From JAXLWB01 sp046328715 (GTDB lineage: Bacteria > Chloroflexota > Anaerolineae > Caldilineales > Caldilineaceae), in contig JAXLWB010000042.1 in NCBI GenBank assembly GCA_046328715.1, forward strand, positions 1 to 64,000: a stretch of DNA of 64,000 nt, in the 5' to 3' direction. Positions 24,912 to 35,034 of this stretch are shown here, piece after piece. A model generated the notes under the pieces. The model was not told where the DNA came from, searched no databases, and saw nothing but the letters and a program-made list of their open reading frames with translations. Position 1 is the stretch's first letter, and each line of letters begins with the position of its first letter. A program made the translations under genes and the position numbers.

Positions 24912-25952
24912 ATGGTCAAAAAACGCCTACTCTTACTCTTTGCTTGGCTGCTTTTGGTTGCCTGCAAACCGATCACTACCGGTCCGACCTTGGATCAAGG
25001 AACTGCGAGTTCACCTGTGGTGGTCTCGCAGCCAGCCGTTACGTTGCAGCCAGAAGGCTTTATCCAGCGCATCCACGACCCGGTGATGGCGAAGGAAGGC
25101 GATACCTACTACGTTTTTTCCACAGGCAGCCGCCTGATCGTGATCTGCTCGAAGAATATGAGCAAATGGGAGTGGTGCGGACGGGTCTTTGAAGAAAATC
25201 CTAAGTGGCTGCGCGATGCGGTACCCGGTGTAGGCGATTTATGGGCACCGGACATTTCCTTTTGGAATGGGAAATGGCATCTCTACTATGCTGGCTCGAC
25301 CTTTGGCAGCAACCGCTCGGTGATCGGCTTGGCGACGAATGTCACGTTGGATCGCAATAGCCCCGATTACAAGTGGGTTGACGAAGGCGAAGTAATCGCT
25401 TCCACGATCGGTGACAACTGGAATGCCATTGATCCCAATCTGGCCTTTGACGAAAACGGGCAGCCCTGGCTCGCCTTTGGCTCCTACTGGAGTGGGTTGA
25501 AGATGCGCAAGATCGATGCACAGACCGGTAAATTGGCCGAAGATGACCGCAAACTCTATCCGCTAGCCACCCGTTTCGAGGCCAATGGTTCGATTGAGGG
25601 TGCCTTTATCATCCAGCATGGCGACTTTTTCTACCTCTTTGCCTCCTTTGATTTCTGCTGTCAGGGGGTCAACAGTACCTACAACGTCCGTGTAGGACGT
25701 TCTTCGAACATAATAGGGCCTTACGTAGATCGAGAAGGCAAAGCCATGCTCGAAGGCGGTGGTACACGGATTCTTTCCACCTATGATCGTTGGATCGGCC
25801 CGGGTCACAATGGCATCTATCAAGAGGGCGATACAACTTGGATGGTCTATCACGCCTACGATGCACTAGAAGTAGGCATTCCCAAATTGCGCATCGAGTC
25901 CTTGGGCTGGGATGCCGAAGGTTGGCCTTATTTGCCCAGTCAGGTAAAGTGA
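24912..25952 (+). CDS. GH43 arabinanase-like lipoprotein
   Basis: 346 residues. The signal LLLLFAWLLLVAC ends in a lipobox, so the enzyme is probably attached to the outside of the cell membrane. The five-bladed propeller carries the GH43 residues in order: HDPVMAKEGDTYYVF (general base Asp), NAIDPNLAFDENGQPWLAFG (pKa-modulating Asp), SIEGAFI (acid Glu) and GPGHNG. This pattern matches endo-1,5-alpha-L-arabinanases. It would cut arabinan outside the cell for uptake by the adjoining importer, with final cleavage by the GH51 enzyme. Specificity within GH43 is inferred from motifs and context. Confidence 0.9.
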   Translation: MVKKRLLLLFAWLLLVACKPITTGPTLDQGTASSPVVVSQPAVTLQPEGFIQRIHDPVMAKEGDTYYVFSTGSRLIVICSKNMSKWEWCGRVFEENPKWLRDAVPGVGDLWAPDISFWNGKWHLYYAGSTFGSNRSVIGLATNVTLDRNSPDYKWVDEGEVIASTIGDNWNAIDPNLAFDENGQPWLAFGSYWSGLKMRKIDAQTGKLAEDDRKLYPLATRFEANGSIEGAFIIQHGDFFYLFASFDFCCQGVNSTYNVRVGRSSNIIGPYVDREGKAMLEGGGTRILSTYDRWIGPGHNGIYQEGDTTWMVYHAYDALEVGIPKLRIESLGWDAEGWPYLPSQVK

Positions 25953-25959
25953 GACACTG

Positions 25960-26748
25960 ATGATTTCCATTTCCAACGCAGCCAACACACTCGCCGAGAT
26001 GCGAGCTACCCATCGAATTGTCGAACAACTCGCAGAAGAGGCACGTCCAACCGATCTGGTGACGGCTTACCAGATTCAAAATGTCCTGGTGGAGCGCCTG
26101 CTCAGTCAGCATGGTGGGCAGCGCATCGGCTACAAGGCGGCTTGTACCAATACGCTGGCGCAACAGCAACTCAATGTGCCAGGACCGTTGTTCGGGCAGA
26201 TGCTCTCCTTTTCGCATTTTCAAAGCCCAGCCACCTTGCCTGCCAACAATTTTACCCGGCGCATCATCGAAGCTGAGTTTGGCATACAAATCGCAGCCGA
26301 TCTGCCAGCCCGCTCAACGCCGTATGATGCATCTTCGGTTGTTGACTATATCGCTACGGTCATGCCCGGTATCGAGATCGTCAGCCATCGCTTTGTCGAT
26401 TGGTCTAAAGCGGGTGCGCCTTCGATTGCTGCCGACAATGCGATTCACGGGGCTTGGGTGCAAGGCACACCCACTGCGGATTGGCGAGCACTCGATCTTG
26501 CCAACCATGAAGTAACGCTGACCGTCAATGACAAGCTCTTTGATCAAGGTAGCGGTGCCAATGTGCTTGGACATCCCTTCAATGTTGTCGCCTGGCTCGC
26601 CAACGAGCTGCCCCATCACAGCAAACAACTCAAAGCGGGTGACTTTATCACCACCGGCGTGGTAATGAATGTCTATCCCGCCCAGGCAGGCGACAAAGTT
26701 GTGGCCGATTTTGGAGTATTGGGCAAAGTTGAAGTCGTTTTTATTTGA
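25960..26748 (+). CDS. 2-keto-4-pentenoate hydratase / fumarylacetoacetase-fold enzyme (MhpD-like)
   Basis: 262 residues, starting 8 bases after GH43. RIIEAEFGIQIAADLP carries the metal-binding Glu residues of this fold, and LANHEVTLTVNDKL and KAGDFITTGVVMN are typical MhpD blocks. Known relatives hydrate 2-oxopent-4-enoate in aromatic degradation or decarboxylate related oxo-acids. Placement between GH43 and GH51 suggests instead a 2-keto-3-deoxy sugar acid derived from arabinose, but this is inference. The stop codon TGA is followed at once by a word-hairpin. Confidence 0.88.
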   Translation: MISISNAANTLAEMRATHRIVEQLAEEARPTDLVTAYQIQNVLVERLLSQHGGQRIGYKAACTNTLAQQQLNVPGPLFGQMLSFSHFQSPATLPANNFTRRIIEAEFGIQIAADLPARSTPYDASSVVDYIATVMPGIEIVSHRFVDWSKAGAPSIAADNAIHGAWVQGTPTADWRALDLANHEVTLTVNDKLFDQGSGANVLGHPFNVVAWLANELPHHSKQLKAGDFITTGVVMNVYPAQAGDKVVADFGVLGKVEVVFI

Positions 26749-26822
26749 GATTAGGAGAATAAGAGATTGAGAGATTGGACAATCTGTGAATCTCCTAATC
26801 TTCTAATCTCCCAATCTCCCCT
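26749..26822. repeat. Word-hairpin before GH51 (GAGATTAGGAG / CTCCTAATC words)
   Basis: Begins directly after the stop of the MhpD-like gene. Left arm GAGATTAGGAGAATAAGAG..., right arm CTCCTAATCTTCTAATCTCC, roughly complementary. It closely resembles the hairpin at 55699-55749. Confidence 0.75.
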
Positions 26823-26849
26823 AAATATAGAAAACGGAAAATCATTCAA

Positions 26850-28343
<1,494 letters not shown>

Positions 28344-28345
28344 AC

Positions 28346-28437
28346 TCAGTGGGACAGTGGGACAGTAAGTCAGTAAGACAGTAGAACAGGTTACTGATTT
28401 ACTGTCTTACTGACCTACTGTTCTATTGCTCTACTGC
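28346..28437. terminator. Word-hairpin between convergent GH51 and Fic genes (CAGTAAGTCAGTAAGACAG words)
   Basis: Starts with the end of GH51 and overlaps the last codons of the Fic gene on the other strand. Left arm CAGTGGGACAGTAAGTCAG..., right arm CTGTCTTACTGACCTACTG. Between convergent genes it could serve as a bidirectional terminator. The words match those of 4082-4175. Confidence 0.6.
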
Positions 28438-29178
28438 TTCGAGGTAGATATCCAGCGAGCGTTCGACGGCTTCACAAACAACTTGGTAACAATCGCTCAA
28501 GGATCCGCCGAGTTGCGCATGTTCGAGTGAGTTGATATAGCGGTGACGCTCTTCGTTGCGAATCAATGCTGGTGGATAACCGGTTTGCATCAGCAACAAG
28601 TTTATGAGCAGGCGTGCAGTACGTCCGTTGCCATCTACAAAGGGGTGAATACTGACAAATTTATAATGCGCATCGGCAGCGATGAGGATGGGGTGTTGGC
28701 CTAGATCCGAATGCAACCATTCGTAAAAATCCGTCATGAGATCTGGCACTTTTGCCCAATTCGGCATGATGACTGTCGAACCAGCAATTCGTACCGCAAC
28801 GCGCCGATAGCGCCCGGCATTGACATTGTCGATACTCTGAAGAATTAGTTTGTGGATATCAAGGATGTCGCTTTCGCTCAATTCTTGGCGGGTCTTGGCA
28901 ACGAGCGTACCGATAAAATCAAGTGCCTGGGCGTGGTTGACTGCTTCCAAATGTTCGCGCAAGGTCTTACCGCCAACGGTTAATCCCTTCTCGACGACGA
29001 GTGCGGTTTCCTGGCGCGTCAGTGTGTTGCCTTCAATGGCGTTGGATGTAAAGGTGAGTTCCACGCGAAACCATTCATCCAAGTTCTTGACGAGTTCGGG
29101 TGGCAAAGGGCGATAGCTGTCTAGCCGTTCCTTTTTTAGTTCAATTTGTTGGATAAATTCGTTTAGGTTCATAATCAT
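28423..29178 (-). CDS. Fic-domain protein (AMPylating-type), self-inhibited class
   Basis: 251 residues. The catalytic Fic motif HPFVDGNGRTAR is at 178-189. The N-terminal inhibitory helix TSNAIEGN (S45 to N51) matches the class II (S/T)xxxE(G/N) motif, so activity is held off by a Glu inserted into the nucleotide site. Such proteins transfer AMP from ATP to hydroxyl groups of target proteins, or act as NMP transferases. No antitoxin partner is encoded beside it, consistent with the intramolecular inhibition. The last codons, including the C-terminal YLEAVEQ region, lie in the neighbouring hairpin. Confidence 0.93.
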   Translation of the reverse strand: MIMNLNEFIQQIELKKERLDSYRPLPPELVKNLDEWFRVELTFTSNAIEGNTLTRQETALVVEKGLTVGGKTLREHLEAVNHAQALDFIGTLVAKTRQELSESDILDIHKLILQSIDNVNAGRYRRVAVRIAGSTVIMPNWAKVPDLMTDFYEWLHSDLGQHPILIAADAHYKFVSIHPFVDGNGRTARLLINLLLMQTGYPPALIRNEERHRYINSLEHAQLGGSLSDCYQVVCEAVERSLDIYLEAVEQ

Positions 29179-29228
29179 CTATAAAGATAACCGTTTCTGG
29201 ATGATTATAACACTGCCGAACCGATTTA

Positions 29229-29257
29229 TGTAGCACAAGATAATTTCTTGTGCTACA
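29229..29257. repeat. Perfect hairpin TGTAGCACAAG/CTTGTGCTACA
   Basis: 11-base perfect arms (29229-29239, 29247-29257) with a 7-base loop, ending 8 bases before the ATG at 29266. In mRNA it would stand next to the ribosome site. Related hairpins occur at 49709-49776. Confidence 0.7.
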
Positions 29258-29265
29258 GTTTTGCT

Positions 29266-29604
29266 ATGTCGCTACTACTTGCGCTGGTCGCCTTTGCTTG
29301 GTTCATGGCACTCAACTTGTTTGTCTTGGTCTATCAGCAACATAATGTGGCGCTGATGGCTCATTTGCGAACCAACTATCCTTCGATCTACAAGCATATC
29401 AGTGGCCGTTTGACCTTCAGCGTACTTGGCACAAGTCGCCAATTGCAGAGATTGCTGCAAAACACAGGCGATGCTGAGTTGTTGAAAGATCCGCTGATTA
29501 AAGATGTACTGATCGAGATGACAGCAATTCGCCATCGTGGTCTGCGCACCATGGGCGTAATGACGTTGTTGCTGATTGTGGTTGGTGCTTTAACGTTTCT
29601 ATAA
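29266..29604 (+). CDS. Small membrane protein of unknown function
   Basis: 112 residues from ATG 29266; an in-frame GTG at 29248 would start inside the hairpin. A hydrophobic segment at each end (LLLALVAFAWFMALNLFVLVY; MGVMTLLLIVVGALTFL) flanks a central soluble part of about 70 residues with charged helices. The N-out/C-out arrangement is not predictable. I do not recognise the family. It is convergent with the adenylosuccinate-synthetase homologue 8 bases downstream. Confidence 0.65.
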   Translation: MSLLLALVAFAWFMALNLFVLVYQQHNVALMAHLRTNYPSIYKHISGRLTFSVLGTSRQLQRLLQNTGDAELLKDPLIKDVLIEMTAIRHRGLRTMGVMTLLLIVVGALTFL

Positions 29605-29612
29605 ATCAGAGG

Positions 29613-30989
29613 CTAAGCCACCCAATATTTCTCGTTGGCAGTTGGGCCGTAGGATACGATACGAACCGGCAGGTTGAGTGTTTTCTCGATCTTTGCCAAT
29701 AGCGAATCAACATCGGCAACTGATTCAAAGAGTGGTTTGCAGCAAGTCAGATTCTGCGTAATGCGTGACTGATACTCAAGATCATGTGGTTGCAGCGAAG
29801 GTACAATCCGCTCAACAGTGAAGGTATCGTATAAGTAGCGCGGACAAACTTTGAGTTCCGGCAGTTTGGTAAGCCGATCCAGACAAGTCACGGCCAGAAA
29901 ATCTAGCTTCCCAACCATTTCACAGGCATAGCGCAACATCACCAAATCGAGCCAGCCCACACGAAAGCCCTGTTGCCAATCGCCATGCGTGTTGGCCGCA
30001 TCCGGCAGCAGGGGAGAGATCGCTCTCTCTTCGCTGACAAAGGGTCCAGCACCGTGGCGGGTAGCATAGCTGCGGGTGATTCCCACGCGTGTCACTTCTC
30101 CGGCGTAGCCTGCTTCATGCAGCAACGTATCGGCATTCGCCAATGTGGTTGTGCTCCAAGTCGTGTGTGGGTGAAAGCCAAGCCACTCGTCGAGCAACAC
30201 CCCTTGCGCTCCCTCGAAGACGACGCTGCCGTCGCGCTGTAAGATTGAGCGCAGATAGGTGCTGTCAACAATCTGCGCCTGATCAGTAAAGTCCTGATAG
30301 GCTTCCAACAGCCAATCGGCCCAGTCGGGAGCGCCTAGTATCTCTAGTTCTTTAACAACTTGCTCTGTTTCTGGGAGCGTATCCTGCAAGTCGCGAATCT
30401 TGTTTTGATTCAGCGCACGCAACAGGGTGAGTTTCCCATGTAAACGATCCAGGTCGCTCAGATCGCCCGCCCGGAGCGCTTGTTCCCCGACCATCAATGC
30501 ATCGGTCATCGTCTCGCCGATGCCCATTCCACAACTGCCATGCCGTTGATTGCCCCGTGCTAACTCGCGCAGACGGTTAACCGCTCGTTGAAATGGTGTA
30601 ATCACCAGCGCTCGCTCATCAATGGTCGTGCGGGAGAAGGCATCACTTACCCCGAGTATGCGTAAATGCTTCTCCTCCTTCATCATCGCCAGCGGGTCAA
30701 GCAACATAAAGCGGGAAAGATGAGTATCCGCCCCCGCCAATGTCCCGCTGCCAAACTGAGCGAAGACGTGGGCATTATCTTGTAATTGCTCCTCACCCAT
30801 CGCCTCTCCAACCTTCTTCTGAGGGGTGAGGGGTGAGGGGTGAGGAAGAACCACTCGATGCCCCGCCTGCGCGCCGCCATTGTAACGAATGACCGTATGC
30901 GCATCCTGCTGACGAGTGAGAAAATCGACAATCGATCCCTTGCCCGCATCGCCAAAGCCGAGATCGACGGTGAGAAAGGCGTGTTGCAT
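29613..30989 (-). CDS. Divergent adenylosuccinate synthetase homologue
   Basis: 458 residues from ATG 30989, with AAGGA 7 bases upstream. Canonical PurA joins IMP and aspartate using GTP. Here the N-terminal loop reads FGDAGKGSIVD instead of the usual WGDEGKGKIVD, keeping the catalytic Asp, and GGAQAGHR replaces GGNNAGHT, keeping the catalytic His. GSCGMGIGET and DEWLGFHPHTTWSTTT hold the IMP/Asp-binding regions in altered form. Residues about 48-72 (LPHPSPLTPQKKVGEAMGEE) are an insertion encoded by a word-hairpin. It is second in an operon with a VWA protein under a strongly regulated promoter, so it is probably not the housekeeping enzyme. Substrate unknown. Confidence 0.8.
   Translation of the reverse strand: MQHAFLTVDLGFGDAGKGSIVDFLTRQQDAHTVIRYNGGAQAGHRVVLPHPSPLTPQKKVGEAMGEEQLQDNAHVFAQFGSGTLAGADTHLSRFMLLDPLAMMKEEKHLRILGVSDAFSRTTIDERALVITPFQRAVNRLRELARGNQRHGSCGMGIGETMTDALMVGEQALRAGDLSDLDRLHGKLTLLRALNQNKIRDLQDTLPETEQVVKELEILGAPDWADWLLEAYQDFTDQAQIVDSTYLRSILQRDGSVVFEGAQGVLLDEWLGFHPHTTWSTTTLANADTLLHEAGYAGEVTRVGITRSYATRHGAGPFVSEERAISPLLPDAANTHGDWQQGFRVGWLDLVMLRYACEMVGKLDFLAVTCLDRLTKLPELKVCPRYLYDTFTVERIVPSLQPHDLEYQSRITQNLTCCKPLFESVADVDSLLAKIEKTLNLPVRIVSYGPTANEKYWVA
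30790..30848. repeat. Word-hairpin inside the adenylosuccinate-synthetase homologue
   Basis: TCCTCACCC (30790-30798) pairs with GGGTGAGGA (30838-30846), the right part being GAGGGGTGAG repeated three times. It is read in frame as the insertion after residue 47. The same word builds the intergenic hairpin at 60966-61016. Confidence 0.7.
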
Positions 30990-31011
30990 GACAATTCCTT
31001 TTGGAAAATAC

Positions 31012-31085
31012 GAAATTTGAGATACGAAATACGAGATATATCAAATAAATGAATTCGTATTTCATATTTCGTATCTCGTATTTCA
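31012..31085. repeat. Word-hairpin between VWA and synthetase homologue (ATACGAAATACGAGAT words)
   Basis: Starts right after the VWA gene stop (minus strand) and ends 23 bases before the next start. Left arm repeats GATACGAAATACGAGATAT, right arm TTTCGTATCTCGTATTTC. AT-rich compared with other junctions. Confidence 0.7.
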
Positions 31086-31086
31086 A

Positions 31087-32046
31087 TCAGATTCTAATCG
31101 CCACCGGCGCTGGCAATGCCCGCCGCCCCTTCACCGCTTTGTAACGATTGAGTGCATTGGCAGCGCTCTTGGTGGCATTGCGGTCATAGCCGGCGTTGAC
31201 CATCTCTTCGGCGGCACGACTCAGGTTGAGGAAGGTCCCTTCGCACAAGCCGATGGCGAGGGCGATGGTTTCACAGACAGCGCTCTCGTCTTCGAGTAGC
31301 AAAACTCGTTCGCCCAACAAGTTGCGCCAGGTCTGCTGCACTTCATCGCTGCGACCATGCGACGTATTGGTCGGTATGATGTGGAAGTATTCGAACTTGC
31401 GTAACGCCTCGCCCACAATCTGTTGGACAGGGATGTCACGGGTCAGTTCGCCGCCGATCAGTTCGTTCACTTGCTTGTGATTGACGACGGCATAGGGCTT
31501 TTCGTCGCCAATCGTAAAGAGATAGCCCTTGCGTCCGTGCTTGTCGATGCAGTCCATTGCCATGCGTCGAGCGGCAAAGTAGATCGCCAGTTCGTAGCTC
31601 TCATAGACCTGACCGCCGCCGCCCCCTTCGAGGAAAATCTTGCCCAGATCATCATCCATCTCCAGACCAGACTCGAATTGACCGATCTGAAGCGGAACGG
31701 CATCGCACCAGGCATCGCCAACTGCACCAAAGAGAATCTGCGGATCGCTGACCAGTTGTTTATCAACTAACATACGCATCAGCGAACCCAATTTTGTTTG
31801 CAACACACGAGGCACATTGCCCATCGAGCCAGTGACATCAAAAATGACAGCGATCGATGTTGAATTTGGATGCTGCGCACTGTCACGGCTTTCGCGGGTG
31901 ACGCCATAAGGATTCATCTCTGGATGCACGACTCGCACACCCGAAGAACGCACCTTGGCATCATAGGTAAAAGCACTGGTCTTGGTTTGCTGACGATGAT
32001 CTTGGCGGTCAGTGTAGTCGGTATCGCTCCAATGTGAGTATCCCAT
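31087..32046 (-). CDS. VWA-domain (MIDAS) protein
   Basis: 319 residues, AGGAG 7 bases before the ATG. The MIDAS motif is DVTGSMG (D70, S74), followed by VGDAWCDAVPLQIGQFESG and GGGGGQVYESYELAIYFAA with further metal-site residues (second Thr/Gly and Asp positions less clear). VWA domains bind a divalent ion and mediate protein-protein contacts, often as partners of an AAA ATPase or of stress-response proteins. There is no signal or membrane segment, so it is probably cytoplasmic. It is transcribed before the adenylosuccinate-synthetase homologue from the 32102-32130 promoter. Function unknown. Confidence 0.85.
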   Translation of the reverse strand: MGYSHWSDTDYTDRQDHRQQTKTSAFTYDAKVRSSGVRVVHPEMNPYGVTRESRDSAQHPNSTSIAVIFDVTGSMGNVPRVLQTKLGSLMRMLVDKQLVSDPQILFGAVGDAWCDAVPLQIGQFESGLEMDDDLGKIFLEGGGGGQVYESYELAIYFAARRMAMDCIDKHGRKGYLFTIGDEKPYAVVNHKQVNELIGGELTRDIPVQQIVGEALRKFEYFHIIPTNTSHGRSDEVQQTWRNLLGERVLLLEDESAVCETIALAIGLCEGTFLNLSRAAEEMVNAGYDRNATKSAANALNRYKAVKGRRALPAPVAIRI

Positions 32047-32079
32047 AACTTTGCTCCTTGCTCAGTTAAATCAAATCAA

Positions 32080-32130
32080 TAGTGTCGTATTTACACTAAC
32101 CATTATAGTGTAAATATTACACTATGTCAA
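32080..32130 (-). promoter_or_regulatory. Consensus promoter with two operators, VWA/synthetase-homologue operon
   Basis: On the minus strand TTGACA (32130-32125), 17-base spacer, TATAAT (32107-32102): a perfect consensus. The spacer and -35 edge are filled by the palindrome ATAGTGTAA-3-TTACACTAT (32105-32125). A second, related box TAGTGT-7-ACACTA (32080-32098) covers the start site. A strong promoter blocked by a dimeric repressor is the simplest reading. Confidence 0.8.
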
Positions 32131-32167
32131 TAGGCAATTTGTCGTATTTGTTTCATTTAGATAACAG

Positions 32168-32293
32168 CCCCACCCTAGCCCTCCTCCAAAGGGAGGGAAC
32201 TGTCACGAAACGGATTCAGTTGGTGGACAGTAGAAAGTACAAAATCTACCCATTCACTGTCCCCTCCCTTAGCAGGGGAGGGTTAGGGTGGGG
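32168..32293. repeat. Inverted-repeat element, copy 2 of 3 (126 bp)
   Basis: Ends CCCCACCCTAGCCCTCC and GGAGGGTTAGGGTGGGG, one mismatch. Interior GGGAGGGAACTGTCACGAAA, CGGATTCAGT and GTGGACAGTAGA align with copy 1. It is the smallest copy and may be close to the basic unit. It lies 25 bases before the GH2 start. Confidence 0.8.
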
Positions 32294-32318
32294 TCCTGCA
32301 TTTTTAAAAAGGTAAACC

Positions 32319-35021
32319 ATGACTCAACTCTTTCGTCCCGAACATCCCCGCCCCAACTTTCAGCGTTCTCAGTGGATCAATCTCAATGGCCCCTGGCGTT
32401 TTGCCTTTGACCCTGGCCTGATTGGCGAGCAAGAGCACTGGTATCTGGCGGGCAAACTGGCGGTTCGCCCTTACATGGGCCGTCTACGCCGGGAAGAATT
32501 TCCGCTGACTATCAACGTCCCCTTTCCCTGGGAAAGTCCAGCCTCGGGTGTCTGCCGCCCAGACTACAAGGGGGCAGGCTGGTATGAGCGGGAGTTCACC
32601 ATACCCGCCGAATGGCAGGAGTTTAGCCCCTTTCTGCACTTCGGTGCGGTCGATTGGCATGCCCGGGTCTGGATCAACGGGCGATTGGTCGCAGAAAATG
32701 ATCACGGCTATTTACCCTTCTCAATTGACCTCAGCCAGCATGTCAAGCCTGGCGAAAGTGCAACCGTTACCGTACGTGCCTATGACATTGCCGAAGCCAG
32801 CACGCTGGTGGGCAAACAGGTGCCCCGTTGGTACACCCATTCCAGCGGCATCTGGCAGACGGTGTGGTTGGAGGCACGACCAGCCAATCACATCACTGCC
32901 ATTCGGATTGAGCCGAACGTGGCCAAACAAGAGGCAACCGTCAAACTGCGCGTGCAAGTCGCCAAATCTGGAAGCTATACGGTGCGGATTCGCTCGCAAG
33001 ACAATGCCTTTTCCACGCTGGAAGTACAACGCGATCTACGGGCGGGCGAGCAACCGATTCAATTGACGCTGCCTGTGCCTGCGCCTCAACTCTGGTCGCC
33101 AGAATCACCCTACCTCTACGATATCTATGTCGAGCTAGAGGGGAATGGCACACAGGATCAAGTTGCCACCTACTTTGGGATGCGTACAGTAGAGCGTGGA
33201 GCGTGGAATGGCAACCAGTATGAGTACATTCTGCTCAACGGCGAGCCGGTCTATCTGCGTGGGGCGTTGGATCAATCCTTCCATCCGGCAACCTTACACA
33301 GCTTTCCCAGCGACGATGTGATTCGTGGCGACATCCAACTTGCCAAAGATCTCGGGCTCAACATGCTGCGCTGTCACATCAAGATCAATGACCCACGCTA
33401 CTACTACTGGGCCGACCGGTTGGGTCTGCTGATTATGTACGACTTCCCCAGCCCCGACCTGGACACGCCGGCTATGCGCCACCTCTTCGAGCAGACTATT
33501 CCGCAGGTGCTAGCACGCGACTTCAACTCACCCTCGATCTTTGCCTGGGTGATCTTTAATGAAACCTGGGGCTTGACCAATCACGACATCGCCGACAGCC
33601 ATCGTTGGCTGCGCAGGATGTACAAATTGACGCAAAAGCTCGATCCCACGCGCCTGGTCGAAGACAATTCGCCCTGTCACTACAACCATGTTGAGAGCGA
33701 CATCAACTCATGGCACTTCTACATCAACGACTATCATCGAGTGCGTCAACATGTGCAACGGGTGGTCGATGACACTTATCCAGGATCGAGCTTTAACTAC
33801 GTCGGCAAAAACGATGCAGGCGACAACTTTGTGCAGACGACTGCGCCCTTGATGAACAGTGAATTTGGGGGCATTGCCGCCCGCAGCGGCGACCAAGATG
33901 TTGCCTGGTGCTTCAAATATCAGACGACCGAACAACGACGCCACGCCAAAATCTGTGGCTACATTTACACCGAACTGGACGACATCGAATGGGAGCACAA
34001 CGGCTTCGTCAATTATGACCGCAGCCAGAAGGAGTTTGGCTACGATTTCTTCGTTGAAGGTATGACAGTCGCCGATCTCAACGTGGCTGACTTTGTGGGG
34101 TTGGATGCGCCACCATGTCAGACATTGACGTCAGGCAGCAGTTTTAGCGCGCCGCTCTTTGTCAGCCATTGGGGAACGCCCCTGGGCAAAGCACAAGTGC
34201 GCTGGCAACTCGATTTCACGGATCGTTTTGGCAAGAAGCAGCGGCTGAACGAAGGCACCATCGCTACCTCGCCGACACGCTTTTCTGTCACCGATCTGGG
34301 ACTGCTCGAACTGCCACTGCCCAGTGAAAGCGGATTGGCCACTATCGGGCTGCTCCTGGAAGATGAACAAGGGAATATTCGTTCACGCAACTACGTCAAT
34401 GTCGCCGTACAAGTAGCTTTGCCCGCAGTCGAGAAATTGCAGGATGGCTGGGCCTTGCGCTTTGCACCAGGCAACTATAGCCAGGTCTCTGCCAATTGGC
34501 CGCAGCCCTTTACAGCGCCGGATGGCAGCAAGTTTGGCGCAGGTGGTAGCGGTTGGGTGGAATATGCCGTAGTCCTGCCCGCTGAGGTTGATCTGACAGT
34601 GGTAAATCAATTGCGCCTATTAGTCGAATTGGGTGCCCGCACCGCTGGAGCGCGCATCGACTGGCCGACTCGCACCTACGGCTTCAACTATCCGCAGACG
34701 GAGACGGATCGGAAGATCCCAAGTGACGTCGTCGTCTCGATCAACGACATCGTGATCGGCACGGTTCACCTGCCTGATGACCCGGCAGATGCACGCGGCG
34801 TACTCAGCCATCACGCCAATATCGAACCAGGTTCATATGGCTTCTTGACCGAGTTGACCGTGGACAGTGCGACCTTGAAACAGTTAGTCAGCGGGACACG
34901 GACACTACATATTCGCTTTGCAGTGCCAGTGGATGCGGCGGTGCGAGGTGGCGTGTCGATTTATGGAGAGACGGTGGGGTGCTGGCCGGTAGGGCCGACG
35001 GTGATCTTATCGACTCAGTAA
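32319..35021 (+). CDS. GH2-family glycoside hydrolase (beta-galactosidase/glucuronidase-like), 1 of 2
   Basis: 900 residues. N-terminal jelly roll (RSQWINLNGPWRFAFDPG, FHFGAVDW near 108), immunoglobulin-like linker domain, then the TIM barrel. The acid/base Glu is at about 415 (FNETWG) and the nucleophile at about 515 (NSEFGG). Extra C-terminal beta domains from about 600 on add sugar-binding or structural units. No signal peptide, so it is presumably cytoplasmic. GH2 covers beta-galactosidases, mannosidases and glucuronidases, and I cannot decide between them. No importer adjoins it; the second GH2 at 41569 is a paralogue. Confidence 0.92.
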   Translation: MTQLFRPEHPRPNFQRSQWINLNGPWRFAFDPGLIGEQEHWYLAGKLAVRPYMGRLRREEFPLTINVPFPWESPASGVCRPDYKGAGWYEREFTIPAEWQEFSPFLHFGAVDWHARVWINGRLVAENDHGYLPFSIDLSQHVKPGESATVTVRAYDIAEASTLVGKQVPRWYTHSSGIWQTVWLEARPANHITAIRIEPNVAKQEATVKLRVQVAKSGSYTVRIRSQDNAFSTLEVQRDLRAGEQPIQLTLPVPAPQLWSPESPYLYDIYVELEGNGTQDQVATYFGMRTVERGAWNGNQYEYILLNGEPVYLRGALDQSFHPATLHSFPSDDVIRGDIQLAKDLGLNMLRCHIKINDPRYYYWADRLGLLIMYDFPSPDLDTPAMRHLFEQTIPQVLARDFNSPSIFAWVIFNETWGLTNHDIADSHRWLRRMYKLTQKLDPTRLVEDNSPCHYNHVESDINSWHFYINDYHRVRQHVQRVVDDTYPGSSFNYVGKNDAGDNFVQTTAPLMNSEFGGIAARSGDQDVAWCFKYQTTEQRRHAKICGYIYTELDDIEWEHNGFVNYDRSQKEFGYDFFVEGMTVADLNVADFVGLDAPPCQTLTSGSSFSAPLFVSHWGTPLGKAQVRWQLDFTDRFGKKQRLNEGTIATSPTRFSVTDLGLLELPLPSESGLATIGLLLEDEQGNIRSRNYVNVAVQVALPAVEKLQDGWALRFAPGNYSQVSANWPQPFTAPDGSKFGAGGSGWVEYAVVLPAEVDLTVVNQLRLLVELGARTAGARIDWPTRTYGFNYPQTETDRKIPSDVVVSINDIVIGTVHLPDDPADARGVLSHHANIEPGSYGFLTELTVDSATLKQLVSGTRTLHIRFAVPVDAAVRGGVSIYGETVGCWPVGPTVILSTQ

Positions 35022-35034
35022 GTTGACACAAATT

